From DATJSJ01 sp035504175 (lineage in GTDB: Bacteria; Pseudomonadota; Alphaproteobacteria; Acetobacterales; Acetobacteraceae): a stretch of 64,000 nt of DNA. Positions 26,413 to 35,505 of this stretch are shown piece after piece; position 1 is the stretch's first letter; the number at the start of each line of letters is the position of its first letter. Where the stretch lies: assembly GCA_035504175.1 (NCBI GenBank), contig DATJSJ010000231.1, positions 21,472-85,471 on the forward strand, read 5' to 3'. The notes under the pieces were generated by a model, which saw only the letters and a list, made by a program, of their open reading frames with translations, was not told the origin of the DNA and did not search any database. Both the position numbers and the translations under genes were made by a program.

Positions 26413-28434
26413 ATGCAGATCAAGCAGGAACACCAGATCTATTTCTGGTACCTGATCGCAGCGGTGCTCGGCATCGTCGTGATCCAGGGCCTGCTCGCGC
26501 CAAGCCTCACGCCGACCATCCCCTACAGCCAGTTCCAGGCTCTGGTGCAGCAGGACAAGGTGACCGATCTCGCGGTCGGGCCGAACAGCATCACCGGGCG
26601 CTACCGCGACCCGCCCGCGGGGCAGCCCGATACGTTCACCACCTATCGCGTCGATCCGGAGATCGCCAGGCTGCTGAGCCGGCCGGACGTGATCTTTTCC
26701 GGCCAGCCCGGCGCCGGCTTCATGGTCAGCCTGCTGAGCTGGTTCGCGCCGACGATCCTGTTCGTGCTGCTCTGGATGTTCCTGATCCGCCCGATGGCGG
26801 GCGGCGGATTCGGGGGCGGCATGGGCGGCGGGCTGATGGCGGTCGGCCAGAGCAAGGCGAAGATCTATGTCGAGACCGACGTCAAGGTGAGCTTCGCCGA
26901 CGTCGCCGGTGTCGACGAGGCGAAGGATGAACTCAAGGAGATCGTCACTTTCCTGAACGATCCGCAGCGCTACGGGCGGCTCGGCGCGCATGTGCCGCGC
27001 GGCATCCTGCTGGTCGGACCGCCGGGCACCGGCAAGACGCTGCTGGCGCGCGCGGTTGCCGGCGAGGCCGGCGTGCCGTTCTTCTCGATCTCCGGCTCCG
27101 AGTTCGTCGAGATGTTCGTGGGCGTCGGCGCCGCGCGCGTGCGCGACCTGTTCGAGAAGGCGCGGTCGCGCGCGCCGGCGATCGTGTTCATCGACGAGCT
27201 CGACGCGCTCGGCCGCGCCCGCGGCGTCAGCGGCCTCGCCGGCAACGACGAGAAGGAGCAGACGCTGAACCAGCTCCTGGCCGAGCTGGACGGGTTCGAT
27301 CCGCGCAGCGGCGTCGTGCTGCTGGCCGCGACCAACCGGCCGGAGATTCTCGACCCGGCGCTGCTGCGCGCCGGGCGGTTCGACCGCCAGGTGCTGGTCG
27401 ACCGCCCCGACCGCCGCGGCCGGGCGGCGATCCTGGCCGTGCATCTGAAGCAGATCCACCTCGCCGCCGGGGTCACGCCGGATGACATTGCCGGGATGAC
27501 GCCGGGCTTCACCGGCGCCGACCTCGCCGGCCTGGTCAACGAGGCGGCGCTGCTGGCGACGCGCCGCGACGCGCCGGCGGTGACGCTCGAGGATTTCGGC
27601 CAGGCGATCGAACGCGTCATCGCCGGGCTGGAGAAGCGCAATCGGCTGCTCAACGCGCATGAGCGCGAGGTGGTGGCGCATCACGAGATCGGCCACGCGC
27701 TGGTGGCGCTCGCTTTGCCGGATGTCGATCCGGTGCAGAAGATCTCGATCATCCCGCGCGGCATCGGCGCGCTCGGCTACACGATCCAGCGGCCGCTCGA
27801 GGACCGGTTCCTGATGAGCCGCACCGAGCTGCTGGATCGCATGACCGTGCTGCTCGGCGGCCGCGCGGCGGAGCGGCTGATCTTCGAGGATCTCTCCACC
27901 GGCGCCGCCGACGATCTGGTCAAGGCGACGGAGATCGCTCGCGGCATGGTGGTCCGCTTCGGCATGGATGAGCATCTCGGCCAGGTCGCCTATGAGGTCG
28001 AGCGCGCGCCGCTGCTCGGCACGCCGGCCTCGGCCTGGGAGCCGCGCCGCTACAGCGACGCGACGGCGAGCGGCATCGATGCCGCCGTGCGCGGCCTGAT
28101 CGACCTCGCCTATCAGCGGGCGCTGGCCATCTTGCAGGCCGATCCGACCTTGCTGCGACGGGCCGCGCAGGAATTGCTGGCGCACGAGACGCTGACCGGC
28201 GACCAGCTCCGCGCGATGGTCAGCGCGGCCGGCCCGGACGCCGCCCCGCAGACGACGCTGCCGCGCCCGGCGCCGGCCCTGCCCGCCGGTCGCACCGAGA
28301 ACCGCGCGTCCGTCCAGACTGTCCAGGAGGAAGAGCATGACCAACCGCGAAATGGCCGAAATCGTGCGGAATCAGAAACCGCTGATGCTGCCGCACGACA
28401 CGTCCTTGCAGGCGGCCTGCAAGGCGATGCATGA
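26413..28434 (+). CDS. ftsH: ATP-dependent zinc metalloprotease FtsH
   Basis: Predicted 673 residues. Two membrane helices (about 10-30 and 107-127) flank a periplasmic part. AAA domain: Walker A GPPGTGKT (202-209), Walker [34 protein letters not shown]. Protease: zinc motif HEIGH (424-428; HEAGH is more usual). It degrades membrane and short-lived proteins. GGGGAGG precedes the ATG. The last 35 or so residues overlap the next gene in another frame and look unlike FtsH, suggesting a shifted stop. Its position in a FixK-type gene block suggests a low-oxygen specialised copy; a housekeeping ftsH may exist elsewhere. Confidence 0.92.
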   Translation: MQIKQEHQIYFWYLIAAVLGIVVIQGLLAPSLTPTIPYSQFQALVQQDKVTDLAVGPNSITGRYRDPPAGQPDTFTTYRVDPEIARLLSRPDVIFSGQPGAGFMVSLLSWFAPTILFVLLWMFLIRPMAGGGFGGGMGGGLMAVGQSKAKIYVETDVKVSFADVAGVDEAKDELKEIVTFLNDPQRYGRLGAHVPRGILLVGPPGTGKTLLARAVAGEAGVPFFSISGSEFVEMFVGVGAARVRDLFEKARSRAPAIVFIDELDALGRARGVSGLAGNDEKEQTLNQLLAELDGFDPRSGVVLLAATNRPEILDPALLRAGRFDRQVLVDRPDRRGRAAILAVHLKQIHLAAGVTPDDIAGMTPGFTGADLAGLVNEAALLATRRDAPAVTLEDFGQAIERVIAGLEKRNRLLNAHEREVVAHHEIGHALVALALPDVDPVQKISIIPRGIGALGYTIQRPLEDRFLMSRTELLDRMTVLLGGRAAERLIFEDLSTGAADDLVKATEIARGMVVRFGMDEHLGQVAYEVERAPLLGTPASAWEPRRYSDATASGIDAAVRGLIDLAYQRALAILQADPTLLRRAAQELLAHETLTGDQLRAMVSAAGPDAAPQTTLPRPAPALPAGRTENRASVQTVQEEEHDQPRNGRNRAESETADAAARHVLAGGLQGDA

Positions 28435-28756
28435 GCGCCGCGTCGGCGCCGTGCTGGTGGCGGATGCGAAGGGCGGGCTGGTCGGGATTTTCACCGGGCG
28501 CGATGCGGTACGCTGCCTCGCCGCCGGCAGGCACGCCGGCGAGACGACGCTGCGCCAGGTGATGACCCGCAAGCCGCACACCATGCCGCCGCGCACCAAG
28601 GCGATCGAGGCGCTGCGGCTGATGCAGGATGGCGGCTTCCGCCACATCCCGGTGGTCGAGGGCGAGCGGGTGATGGGCGTGGTGTCGCGCGGCGATTTCC
28701 GCGGCCTGGAGCAGGACCGGCTGGACGAGGAAACCGGCATCTGGGAGCGGATCTAG
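28337..28756 (+). CDS. CBS-pair protein
   Basis: Predicted 139 residues consisting of two CBS motifs (about 10-65 and 75-130; VMTRKPHTMPPRTKAIEALRLMQDGGFRHIPVVEGERVMGVVSRGDF). It likely binds an adenine nucleotide and acts as a regulatory subunit; the partner is unknown. GGAGG lies 6 bases before the ATG. It starts inside ftsH and overlaps it by 98 bases in another frame, so the two are co-transcribed. It is the second CBS protein flanking ftsH. Confidence 0.85.
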   Translation: MTNREMAEIVRNQKPLMLPHDTSLQAACKAMHERRVGAVLVADAKGGLVGIFTGRDAVRCLAAGRHAGETTLRQVMTRKPHTMPPRTKAIEALRLMQDGGFRHIPVVEGERVMGVVSRGDFRGLEQDRLDEETGIWERI

Positions 28757-28808
28757 GCCGCGACCGCTCCGACCGTGCCGGGCCCGCCGGAAGCCGGACC
28801 GTGTCGCA

Positions 28809-29810
28809 TCACGCCTGCATGGCGGCGCAGAGCTCGGTGATCAGCCACTGCACGCCGGTGTCGCGATCGGCGCGGCGATGCCAGATTGCCTCGATGTCGA
28901 CAACGATCTTGGTGTGGCCGGCGTCGATCTCGGCCAGCGCCCCCTGAGCGATCGCGGCAGCGGCCAGGCGCCCCGGCAGGGTCGCAATCAGATCCGTGCG
29001 CTGCAGCATCGGAATCACCGCCGCATAGTGCGGCACCGTCACGGCCACCCGATCGGCTCCGTGCCGCCCGTCCTGGCGCTGGATCACCACCTGCTCGATC
29101 CAGGTGCGTCGGTACACGCCCCGTTCGTTCAGGAACCCGCCCGCCAGCCCGTCGCCGCCGGTCAGCTCGACGACGAGCTGCGGGAATTGCAGCACGCGAT
29201 CGAGCGAGACCGGGGCACCCGCGAGCGGATGTCCCGGGCGCGCGACGAGCGTATCCGTGTCGGTTGCAATCGTCCTCCGGCGGATGCTGGCGCCGGCCGT
29301 GCCGAACCAGCCGAGCGCCAGATCGATCCGTCGTTCCTCCAGCGCCGCGATGACATCGATCCGGTTGGCGGGAAACACGCGCAGCTTGACCTGCGGGGCA
29401 GTGCCGAGGATGCGCTCGACCAGCAGCGGTACGAAAGCCGTGTCCGAATAGTCCGTCGCCGCCAGGCGAAAGGTACGCTGCGACCGGACGGGTTCGAAGG
29501 GCTGCCGGTTCAGCGCCGCGTCGAGCCGCGCCATCGCGTCGCCGATGTCGGGTGCCAGCTCGAGGGCGCACGGCGTCGGTTCCATGCCGGCCTCGCCGAG
29601 GACGAACAGCTCGTCGCCGAAACCCCGGCGCAGCCGGCCCAGGGCATGGCTGACGGCCGACGGCGTGACCCCGAGCTCGCGGGAAGCGGCGGCGACGCTG
29701 CGGTGCTGCATCACCGCCGCGAACACGCGGAACAGGTTAAGATCCAGCCGCCGCAGCGCCGCGGCGGCGTGGCCTGAATGCCGTTCACGGTTCGCGTGAC
29801 TTTGCTTCAT
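28809..29810 (-). CDS. LysR-family transcriptional regulator
   Basis: Predicted 333 residues. The N-terminal winged helix (LDLNLFRVFAAVMQHRSVAAASRELGVTPSAVSHALGRL, about 22-60 in two stretches) is typical LysR, and the effector domain (about 110-320) is of the NodD/LinR-like group. Divergent from the efflux genes starting at 29872, with only about 60 bases between, it probably controls that operon in response to an aromatic or antibiotic-like substrate. AGGA precedes the ATG at 29810. A TAAC-N13-GTTA site lies in the gap. Confidence 0.88.
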   Translation of the reverse strand: MKQSHANRERHSGHAAAALRRLDLNLFRVFAAVMQHRSVAAASRELGVTPSAVSHALGRLRRGFGDELFVLGEAGMEPTPCALELAPDIGDAMARLDAALNRQPFEPVRSQRTFRLAATDYSDTAFVPLLVERILGTAPQVKLRVFPANRIDVIAALEERRIDLALGWFGTAGASIRRRTIATDTDTLVARPGHPLAGAPVSLDRVLQFPQLVVELTGGDGLAGGFLNERGVYRRTWIEQVVIQRQDGRHGADRVAVTVPHYAAVIPMLQRTDLIATLPGRLAAAAIAQGALAEIDAGHTKIVVDIEAIWHRRADRDTGVQWLITELCAAMQA

Positions 29811-29816
29811 CGTTCC

Positions 29817-29837
29817 TAACCTGCCCGGCGTGTGTTA
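29817..29837. promoter_or_regulatory. Possible LysR operator
   Basis: An interrupted inverted repeat TAAC-N13-GTTA lies just upstream of the lysR start in the divergent gap, the usual place for autoregulation and activation. Weak evidence from sequence alone. Confidence 0.35.
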
Positions 29838-29871
29838 CCCGGGCCGGGCCGCGCAACAGCGCAAGAGTAGG

Positions 29872-30141
29872 GTGAAGCCTCGACCAGTGAAAGTCAGGAC
29901 CGGACAGCTTGCCGCCTTGTCTCTCTGCGGTTGCAGCGCCTCGCCGGCGCAGAACTTGTTCGGCTCGTTCTTCCCGGCGTGGATGCTCTGCGCGGTCGCT
30001 GGCATCGCCGGCGCGGTGGTGGTGCACCAGGTCCTGGCTGCCGTCGGCGTGAACAAGTATCTGGTCGCCCCACCATTGACCTATCTCTGCATCGCGATTG
30101 CCGGCACCCTGTTCGTCTGGCTGTTCTGGTTCGGTCATTGA
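29872..30141 (+). CDS. ytcA: YtcA-like small lipoprotein/membrane protein of the efflux operon
   Basis: Predicted 89 residues from GTG 29872 (GTG 29887 also possible). After a short signal comes a possible lipobox (LCGC at about 19-22), then SPAQNLFGSFFPAWMLCAVAG and two membrane helices, closely following the E. coli YtcA pattern (GCS-SPA-GxxxPSWxxCA). YtcA sits beside mdtNOP in E. coli, as here, and likely serves the pump, but its role is not defined. Its stop is adjacent to the ATG of the next gene, so they are co-translated. Confidence 0.7.
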   Translation: MKPRPVKVRTGQLAALSLCGCSASPAQNLFGSFFPAWMLCAVAGIAGAVVVHQVLAAVGVNKYLVAPPLTYLCIAIAGTLFVWLFWFGH

Positions 30142-31161
30142 ATGACCGTGCTTGGCCGCGGCATCGGCGTTCTCGTCAGCCTCGCGGCCTTCGCCGCGGT
30201 GATCCTGCTGGCCGCACTGACCCTGCGTCGTTCCGATCTGCGCCCGCGCACCGACGATGCCTATCTGCAGGCGGACGTCGTGCACATGGCGCCGGACGTG
30301 AGCGGTCGCATCATCGAGCTGGACGTGCGCGACAATCAGGCGGTGCATCGCGGCGACGTGCTGTTCCGCATCGACCCGGTGCCCTACCGGCTGCGGGTGG
30401 AGCAGGCGCAGGCCACCGTCCGCGGCCTGGCGGCGAAGCTCGGCGTCACGGCGGACCAGGTCGCCGCCCAGACCAGCAGCGCCGACACCGCGCATCGCGG
30501 CATCGCCTCCGCCCAGGCGCAGCTGCGCCTCGCCACCTCGACGCTGGCGCGGCTGGAGCCGCTGCTGCCGCATGGCTACGTGACGGCGCAGCAGGTGGAC
30601 CAGGCGCGCACCGCCAAGCGCACGGCCGAAATCGCCCTGCAGCAGGCCCAGTTGCAGGCGCAGAGCGCGCGCGAGGCGATCAGCAGCACCCAGCCGGTCG
30701 CCGAGGAGCTGCAAGCCGCCAAGGCGACGCTGGCAATGGCCGAGCGCGACCTCCGCCTCACCGAGGCGCGCTCCCCCTGCGACGGCCGGATCACGGCGCT
30801 CGACATCGCCGCGGGGGAGTTCGCGATCACCGGCAAGCCGCTCTTCACCATCATCGACACCGAGGAGTGGTACGCGATCGGCAATTTCCGCGAGACCGAC
30901 CTGGCCGGGATCAGACCCGGCCAGCAGGCCTACGTCTATGTCCTCCAGGCACCGCAGACGCCGGTGCGCGGTATCGTGGACAGCCTCGGCGGCGGTGTGG
31001 CGCCGGACGAGGGGGCGACGTTTCTCGGCCTGCCGCACGTGCCGCGCAGCCTGAACTGGGTGCGCATCGCGCAACGCTTCCCGGTCCGGATCCTGCTGCA
31101 CGATCCGCCGCCGGCGCTGATGCGCATCGGCGCCTCGGCGGCGATCGTGATCGCGCGATGA
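30142..31161 (+). CDS. mdtN: Membrane fusion protein of a FUSC-type efflux pump (MdtN/EmrA-like)
   Basis: Predicted 339 residues. One N-terminal membrane helix (about 8-28), then TDDAYLQADVVHMAPDVSGRI (lipoyl half), a coiled-coil hairpin (about 85-200), the second lipoyl half (ARSPCDGRITALDIAAGEF) and a beta-barrel. It bridges the inner-membrane FUSC protein and the outer-membrane channel. Stop and next start overlap as ATGA with mdtO. Substrates may be aromatic acids, sulfa-type drugs or dyes, by analogy to MdtNOP and AaeAB. Confidence 0.85.
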   Translation: MTVLGRGIGVLVSLAAFAAVILLAALTLRRSDLRPRTDDAYLQADVVHMAPDVSGRIIELDVRDNQAVHRGDVLFRIDPVPYRLRVEQAQATVRGLAAKLGVTADQVAAQTSSADTAHRGIASAQAQLRLATSTLARLEPLLPHGYVTAQQVDQARTAKRTAEIALQQAQLQAQSAREAISSTQPVAEELQAAKATLAMAERDLRLTEARSPCDGRITALDIAAGEFAITGKPLFTIIDTEEWYAIGNFRETDLAGIRPGQQAYVYVLQAPQTPVRGIVDSLGGGVAPDEGATFLGLPHVPRSLNWVRIAQRFPVRILLHDPPPALMRIGASAAIVIAR

Positions 31162-33236
31162 GCGCGGCGCCGGCCTTCGACGAGGGCGACGCGCCCGGTC
31201 TCGCGCGGTTGTGGCGCCTCCTGGTCGACCCTGCTCCGGGGCGGTTGGGAATGACCCTGCGGATCACCGTGCTGGTGCTGGCGACGGTTGCGATCGGCGA
31301 GGTGTTCCGCATCCCGGAGATCGCGGTCTCCGCCTACATCGTGCTGTTCCTGTCGCGGGCCGAGGCGGCGTCCACCGTGATGACGGCGCTGATCGCGGGC
31401 ATTGCCGTGATCCTGGCGATCTTCCTCGCGATCGCGGTGTTCATGCTCAGCCTGTCCGACCCGGCAGTGCGCGTGCCGGCGATCGCGGCCATGACCTTCG
31501 CCGCGATGTTCCTCGCCCGCTCCGCGGGGCAGCTCGGGCCGGCCTTCTTCGCCGCCGGCTTCATCATCGCCTACGGCCTGACGCTCGGGGACGAGGTGAT
31601 CGCCTTCGCGCTGATGCCCGGGTCGGTTGGCAACACGACGCAGCCGAGCCTGCCCGAGCTCGCCTTCATCCCGCCCGAGGAGGCGCTGCTGCATTTCCTG
31701 CTCTGGCTGACGCTGGCGGTGGCCATCCCGGTCGCGCTGGTGATCGTCGGCAATCTGCTCACCGGGCGCGACCCGGCGGTGCTGCTCCGCGCCGGCCTGG
31801 TCGCGCGGCTGCAGGCGGCGGCCGGATTCTGCGACGGCGAGCCCGGTGCCGGCCGCGCGCTCGAGCGCCTGGCGCGGGAGGGCACGACGTCCCTGCTGAC
31901 GCTGCGCCATCTCGCCGGCCTGCTGCACCGGTCGGCGACGCCGGCGCCGATCGCCGAGACGCAGCGCCTGTTGCTGCTGCTGCTCGCGGTGCGGCGGGTG
32001 CCGGACGCGGAGGCGGCGATATCCGGCCTGGCGCCGGTCGCGGCGTTCTGCCGCGCGGCCGCCGCGAGCGTCGCGGCTGCCCGCGACATCGCGGCGCCGG
32101 TGCCCGAGATCACCATCGCCGGTGCCGCGGCGCCGCTCGGTCCGCGGATCGCACGCGTCCTGCAGGACATGCGCGAGCCGCCCGCGCCCCCGCCTTCCGT
32201 CAGCCGCGAACCGCGACGGTTACTGGCGCCGGATGCCTTCACCAACCCCGACTACACGCACTTCGCGCTGAAAGTAACGCTGGCGGTCATGCTGTGCTAT
32301 TTTGCGCAGAACATGCTCGACTGGCCGGGCATTCATACCTCCATGATCACGTGCTTCTTCGTCGCCCTCGGCACGGTGGGCGAGACGGTGCACAAGGCGA
32401 CGCTGCGCCTGTCCGGCTGTCTCGTCGGCGCGGCGCTCGGGATCGGCACCATCCTGCTGCTGATGCCGGTTCTGACCGATCTCGGCGAGTTACTTCTGGT
32501 GGTCGCCGGGGTGACGTTACTCGCCGCCTGGATCGGCGCCGGCAGCGAGCGCATCGCCTATGCCGGCTGGCAAATCGGGCTCGCCTTCTATCTCAGCACC
32601 TTCCAGGGCTTCGGCCCGACACTGGACATGGCGACGGCGCGCGACCGCATCGTCGGCATCCTGCTCGGCAATGTCGTGGTCTCGCTGATTTTCACGACGG
32701 TCTGGCCGGTGAACGTGGCGCGAGTGGCGCGGGCAAATCTGGCAGCGGCCGTCGAGCACCTCGCGGCGCTGTTCCGCTCGGACGAGGGCGAGGCCGGGCA
32801 CCGCGCCGGGTTCGCCCAGGCAGCGATCCAGGCCCGCACCGTGATGGTCAACGAGGCGTTCGAGACGGAGACGGTGCGGAGTGCCGGTGGCACGCGGCCG
32901 ATCGACGCCGGGATCGTGGCGCAGGTGCAGGCGTTGTTCGTGCCGGTCTCGGTGATCCTCGACCTCCGGCGCGAGGCTCCGCGCCAGGACGCCGTCGGCC
33001 GGTATCACGCCGCGCTCGCGGAGTGGTTCCAGCGCGCCGCCACCTGGATCCGCGACGGCAGCGGCGCAGGCCGCGTCGCCGAGGGCCCGCCGGCGCCGCC
33101 GGCGATCGAGGAACCCCTCGGATTGTGGCACCGTCTCCTGGATCAGGATTTGCGCGCGATCCTGGCGCAGACCAGTCTCGCGGTGGGTGTGGCGCGCGAC
33201 GCGGCGTCGGCCACGGTGCGTCTTGCGCCGGGTTAG
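31158..33236 (+). CDS. mdtO: FUSC-family inner-membrane efflux protein (MdtO/AaeB-like)
   Basis: Predicted 692 residues. Two blocks of about five to six membrane helices (about 30-200 and 380-520) separate soluble parts, the typical FUSC layout, with HTSMITCFFVALGTVGETVHKA in the second block. It is the inner-membrane component of the tripartite pump. The ATG overlaps the mdtN stop. The open frame reaches far upstream, but only as a shadow of mdtN. The last 50 bases overlap the outer-membrane factor gene. Confidence 0.87.
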   Translation: MSAAPAFDEGDAPGLARLWRLLVDPAPGRLGMTLRITVLVLATVAIGEVFRIPEIAVSAYIVLFLSRAEAASTVMTALIAGIAVILAIFLAIAVFMLSLSDPAVRVPAIAAMTFAAMFLARSAGQLGPAFFAAGFIIAYGLTLGDEVIAFALMPGSVGNTTQPSLPELAFIPPEEALLHFLLWLTLAVAIPVALVIVGNLLTGRDPAVLLRAGLVARLQAAAGFCDGEPGAGRALERLAREGTTSLLTLRHLAGLLHRSATPAPIAETQRLLLLLLAVRRVPDAEAAISGLAPVAAFCRAAAASVAAARDIAAPVPEITIAGAAAPLGPRIARVLQDMREPPAPPPSVSREPRRLLAPDAFTNPDYTHFALKVTLAVMLCYFAQNMLDWPGIHTSMITCFFVALGTVGETVHKATLRLSGCLVGAALGIGTILLLMPVLTDLGELLLVVAGVTLLAAWIGAGSERIAYAGWQIGLAFYLSTFQGFGPTLDMATARDRIVGILLGNVVVSLIFTTVWPVNVARVARANLAAAVEHLAALFRSDEGEAGHRAGFAQAAIQARTVMVNEAFETETVRSAGGTRPIDAGIVAQVQALFVPVSVILDLRREAPRQDAVGRYHAALAEWFQRAATWIRDGSGAGRVAEGPPAPPAIEEPLGLWHRLLDQDLRAILAQTSLAVGVARDAASATVRLAPG

Positions 33237-34692
33237 ACACATCGTCGTCCTGCTCGGCGCCTGCGCGGCGCTGGCGGCCTGCAACGACACGCGGGATCTC
33301 GCCCCGGCGGAGCCCGACACGCCCTGGCCGATCCCCGCCTCGAGCCTGCCCACGCCGGCCGAAGTGCCGCCCGTCTCATCGGAGCCGGAATTCGCCGCGT
33401 CGCATCGCTACTCCCTGCCCGAGGTGATCGACATTGCGGAGCGGCGCAACCAGGCGACCCGCATCGCCTGGGAACAGGCGCGGCAGGCGGCGATCGGGGT
33501 CGGGATGGCGCAGGCCGCCTATCTGCCGGCGCTGACCGCGAGCGCGATCGGCGGCTACCAGCACGTGGCGCTGCCATTTCCGAGCGATCTCGTCTCACGC
33601 GGCTTCATCACGGCCAACACCGAGGAGTTTCTCCCGACGCTCGCGATCCGCTACCTGCTGTTCGATTTCGGCCGGCGCGACGCGGCGGTGCAGGCGGCGC
33701 GGCAGCTCTCCACCGCGGCGAACGTCGCCTTCTCATCGGTGCATCAGAAGCTGATCTTCGACGTCGCGACCGATTATTTCCTGCTCGACGGCGCCAATGC
33801 CACGTTGCGCGCGGCGGAGCAGGCGCTGCGCGACGCACAGCAATTGCAGAGCGCGACCGAGGCGTTGCAGGCGCGCGGGCTGGACACGATCGTGACCGTC
33901 GATCTGGCGCGGCGCAGCACCGCACAGCGCCGATACGACCTGGCGCAGGCGCGTGCGGTGCAGCACGCCGCATCCTACCGCCTGCTGTCGGCGATGAATC
34001 TGCCGCCGACCACGACACTGCAAATCGTCGACGTCTCCAACCGGCCGCTGCCGCAACCCTCCGGCGTCACGATGCGCCACCTGCTGGACGAGGCGCTGCG
34101 CCAGCGCCCGGACCTGATCGCCGCGGTGGCCAAGCTGCGCGCAAGCGATGCCGGAATCGCCATGGCGCGCTCCGCCTTCCAGCCGGAAGTGTCGGTCAGC
34201 GGCAATGTCCAGGGCAATCTCGGCCAGGTCAGCGTCGATGGCGCGCCGTATGAAGGCGTGGTGCAGCCGCAGGCGGGAATCTTCCTGCGCTTCGACTGGC
34301 CGCTCTATCAGGGCGGTCTGCTGCAGAACCGGCTGCACGACGCGGAATCCAAGCGTGCGGCGGCGGCGGATGCGGTGGCGCAGGCGCGCGAACAGGCACT
34401 GCGCGACGTCGCACTCGCCTACGACCAGCTCGAAACCGGGCTGCAGCAATATGATGCGGCGCGAGCGCTGCTGACCGCCGCCGAGACCGCCTACGGCTCC
34501 GCGAATGACTCCTATGTCCACGGCGTCGGAACCTTCACCGATGCCGTCTCGGCCGAGGCCGCGCTGGCCGCGGCCAGGGCCGACGTCGTGCAGGTGCATG
34601 CGAAGGTTCTGATCAACGCCACCAGCCTGGCGCTTGCGACGGGGGCGCTGAACGCCGGCGCCGCGGAGGGCCTGCTGGGCGGCGAGCGATAG
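33187..34692 (+). CDS. mdtP: TolC-family outer-membrane efflux lipoprotein (MdtP/NodT-like)
   Basis: Predicted 501 residues from GTG 33187. A basic N-terminus and hydrophobic stretch end in the lipobox LAAC (about 29-32), so it is probably lipid-anchored. Two outer-membrane efflux repeats follow (about 75-270 and 285-490; YRLLSAMNLPP; FDWPLYQGGLLQNRLHDAE). It completes the pump encoded by mdtN and mdtO. The start lies inside mdtO. It is the last gene of the operon; the next gene is on the opposite strand. Confidence 0.87.
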   Translation: MWRATRRRPRCVLRRVRHIVVLLGACAALAACNDTRDLAPAEPDTPWPIPASSLPTPAEVPPVSSEPEFAASHRYSLPEVIDIAERRNQATRIAWEQARQAAIGVGMAQAAYLPALTASAIGGYQHVALPFPSDLVSRGFITANTEEFLPTLAIRYLLFDFGRRDAAVQAARQLSTAANVAFSSVHQKLIFDVATDYFLLDGANATLRAAEQALRDAQQLQSATEALQARGLDTIVTVDLARRSTAQRRYDLAQARAVQHAASYRLLSAMNLPPTTTLQIVDVSNRPLPQPSGVTMRHLLDEALRQRPDLIAAVAKLRASDAGIAMARSAFQPEVSVSGNVQGNLGQVSVDGAPYEGVVQPQAGIFLRFDWPLYQGGLLQNRLHDAESKRAAAADAVAQAREQALRDVALAYDQLETGLQQYDAARALLTAAETAYGSANDSYVHGVGTFTDAVSAEAALAAARADVVQVHAKVLINATSLALATGALNAGAAEGLLGGER

Positions 34693-34774
34693 GCAAGTCA
34701 CCGCGCCCGAGGCCGGTCGCACGACGTGGCGGCGCCGGCAACGATCGGACGGATCGACGTCGCGCGCGGGCGCC

Positions 34775-35173
34775 TCAGAGAGTCAGATGCAGGAGCAGAT
34801 CGCCATAGCCCCAGATCGCGGTGCCGATGATGCCGGTCAGATAGCCGAGATAGGCGAAGATCCGGAATGACCGGGGCGGCTGCAGGGCAAGCTCGATTTC
34901 GCCCTCGAGCGATATCAGATTCGCCTGCAGGGCGATCGCGAGCTTTCTTTGGTACATGTTGACCACCCGGAAGGTCGCGATGGCGCCGATCAGGCCCATG
35001 ATCGAGCCGGATCGGGAAAACCAGTCCGATCCCGTCTTGCGCGACAGGTAGTAGGAGAACGCCGCGAACAGCCAGGCGCCGACAAGCAGAAATCCGAATG
35101 TCCTGATGCTGCGATCGAGCCCCGCATGCAGCGTTTTCAGATCAAGGGTGTGGGTTGCCGTGGCCGTCCACAT
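34775..35173 (-). CDS. Small three-helix membrane protein, unknown function
   Basis: Predicted 132 residues with three hydrophobic segments (about 28-43, 60-72, 102-122). The layout (DRSIRTFGFLLVGAWLFAAF; GLIGAIATFRVVNMYQRK; GYLTGIIGTAIWGYGDLLL) resembles DUF202/YidH-like proteins only loosely. ATG 35173 is chosen because GGGAGAG precedes it; an upstream ATG at 35191 is possible. It converges on mdtP. I do not recognise a function. Confidence 0.7.
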   Translation of the reverse strand: MWTATATHTLDLKTLHAGLDRSIRTFGFLLVGAWLFAAFSYYLSRKTGSDWFSRSGSIMGLIGAIATFRVVNMYQRKLAIALQANLISLEGEIELALQPPRSFRIFAYLGYLTGIIGTAIWGYGDLLLHLTL

Positions 35174-35505
35174 CAGTCTCTCCCGCGTCACGCGCGTTGA
35201 GATCGCCAGGCCGGCACCGATCGGTGCTCCCGGCCGCCGGCTTTCGCGGCGCCGCAGCCGCCGGATGCATCGGCGCGCTGCGAATCGCCGGTCGGGAGGG
35301 GCCTGCGACGCCGTGCATCGAATGTTCGGCAGCCCGGGGGCCGTGGCAAGCCGGCCGGCCTGAAACCACTCGCCGTGACCCCCGCAGGGTCGTGGATCGC
35401 CGGATGGCGCCTGCGCCGGCGGCAGGCGCCCGTTGCCGCGACGCGGCCAGTCGGCGCGTGGCCGGGGCCATGGTAAGGGGGCAGAGCGGCGGAGGGCGGC
35501 GAGAC
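35174..35505. other. Intergenic region with a 14-base palindrome
   Basis: About 330 bases between divergent genes. The only structure I see is the perfect palindrome GCACCGATCGGTGC (35214-35227), about 45 bases from the start of the minus-strand gene, a possible operator. No gene is supported. Confidence 0.45.
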
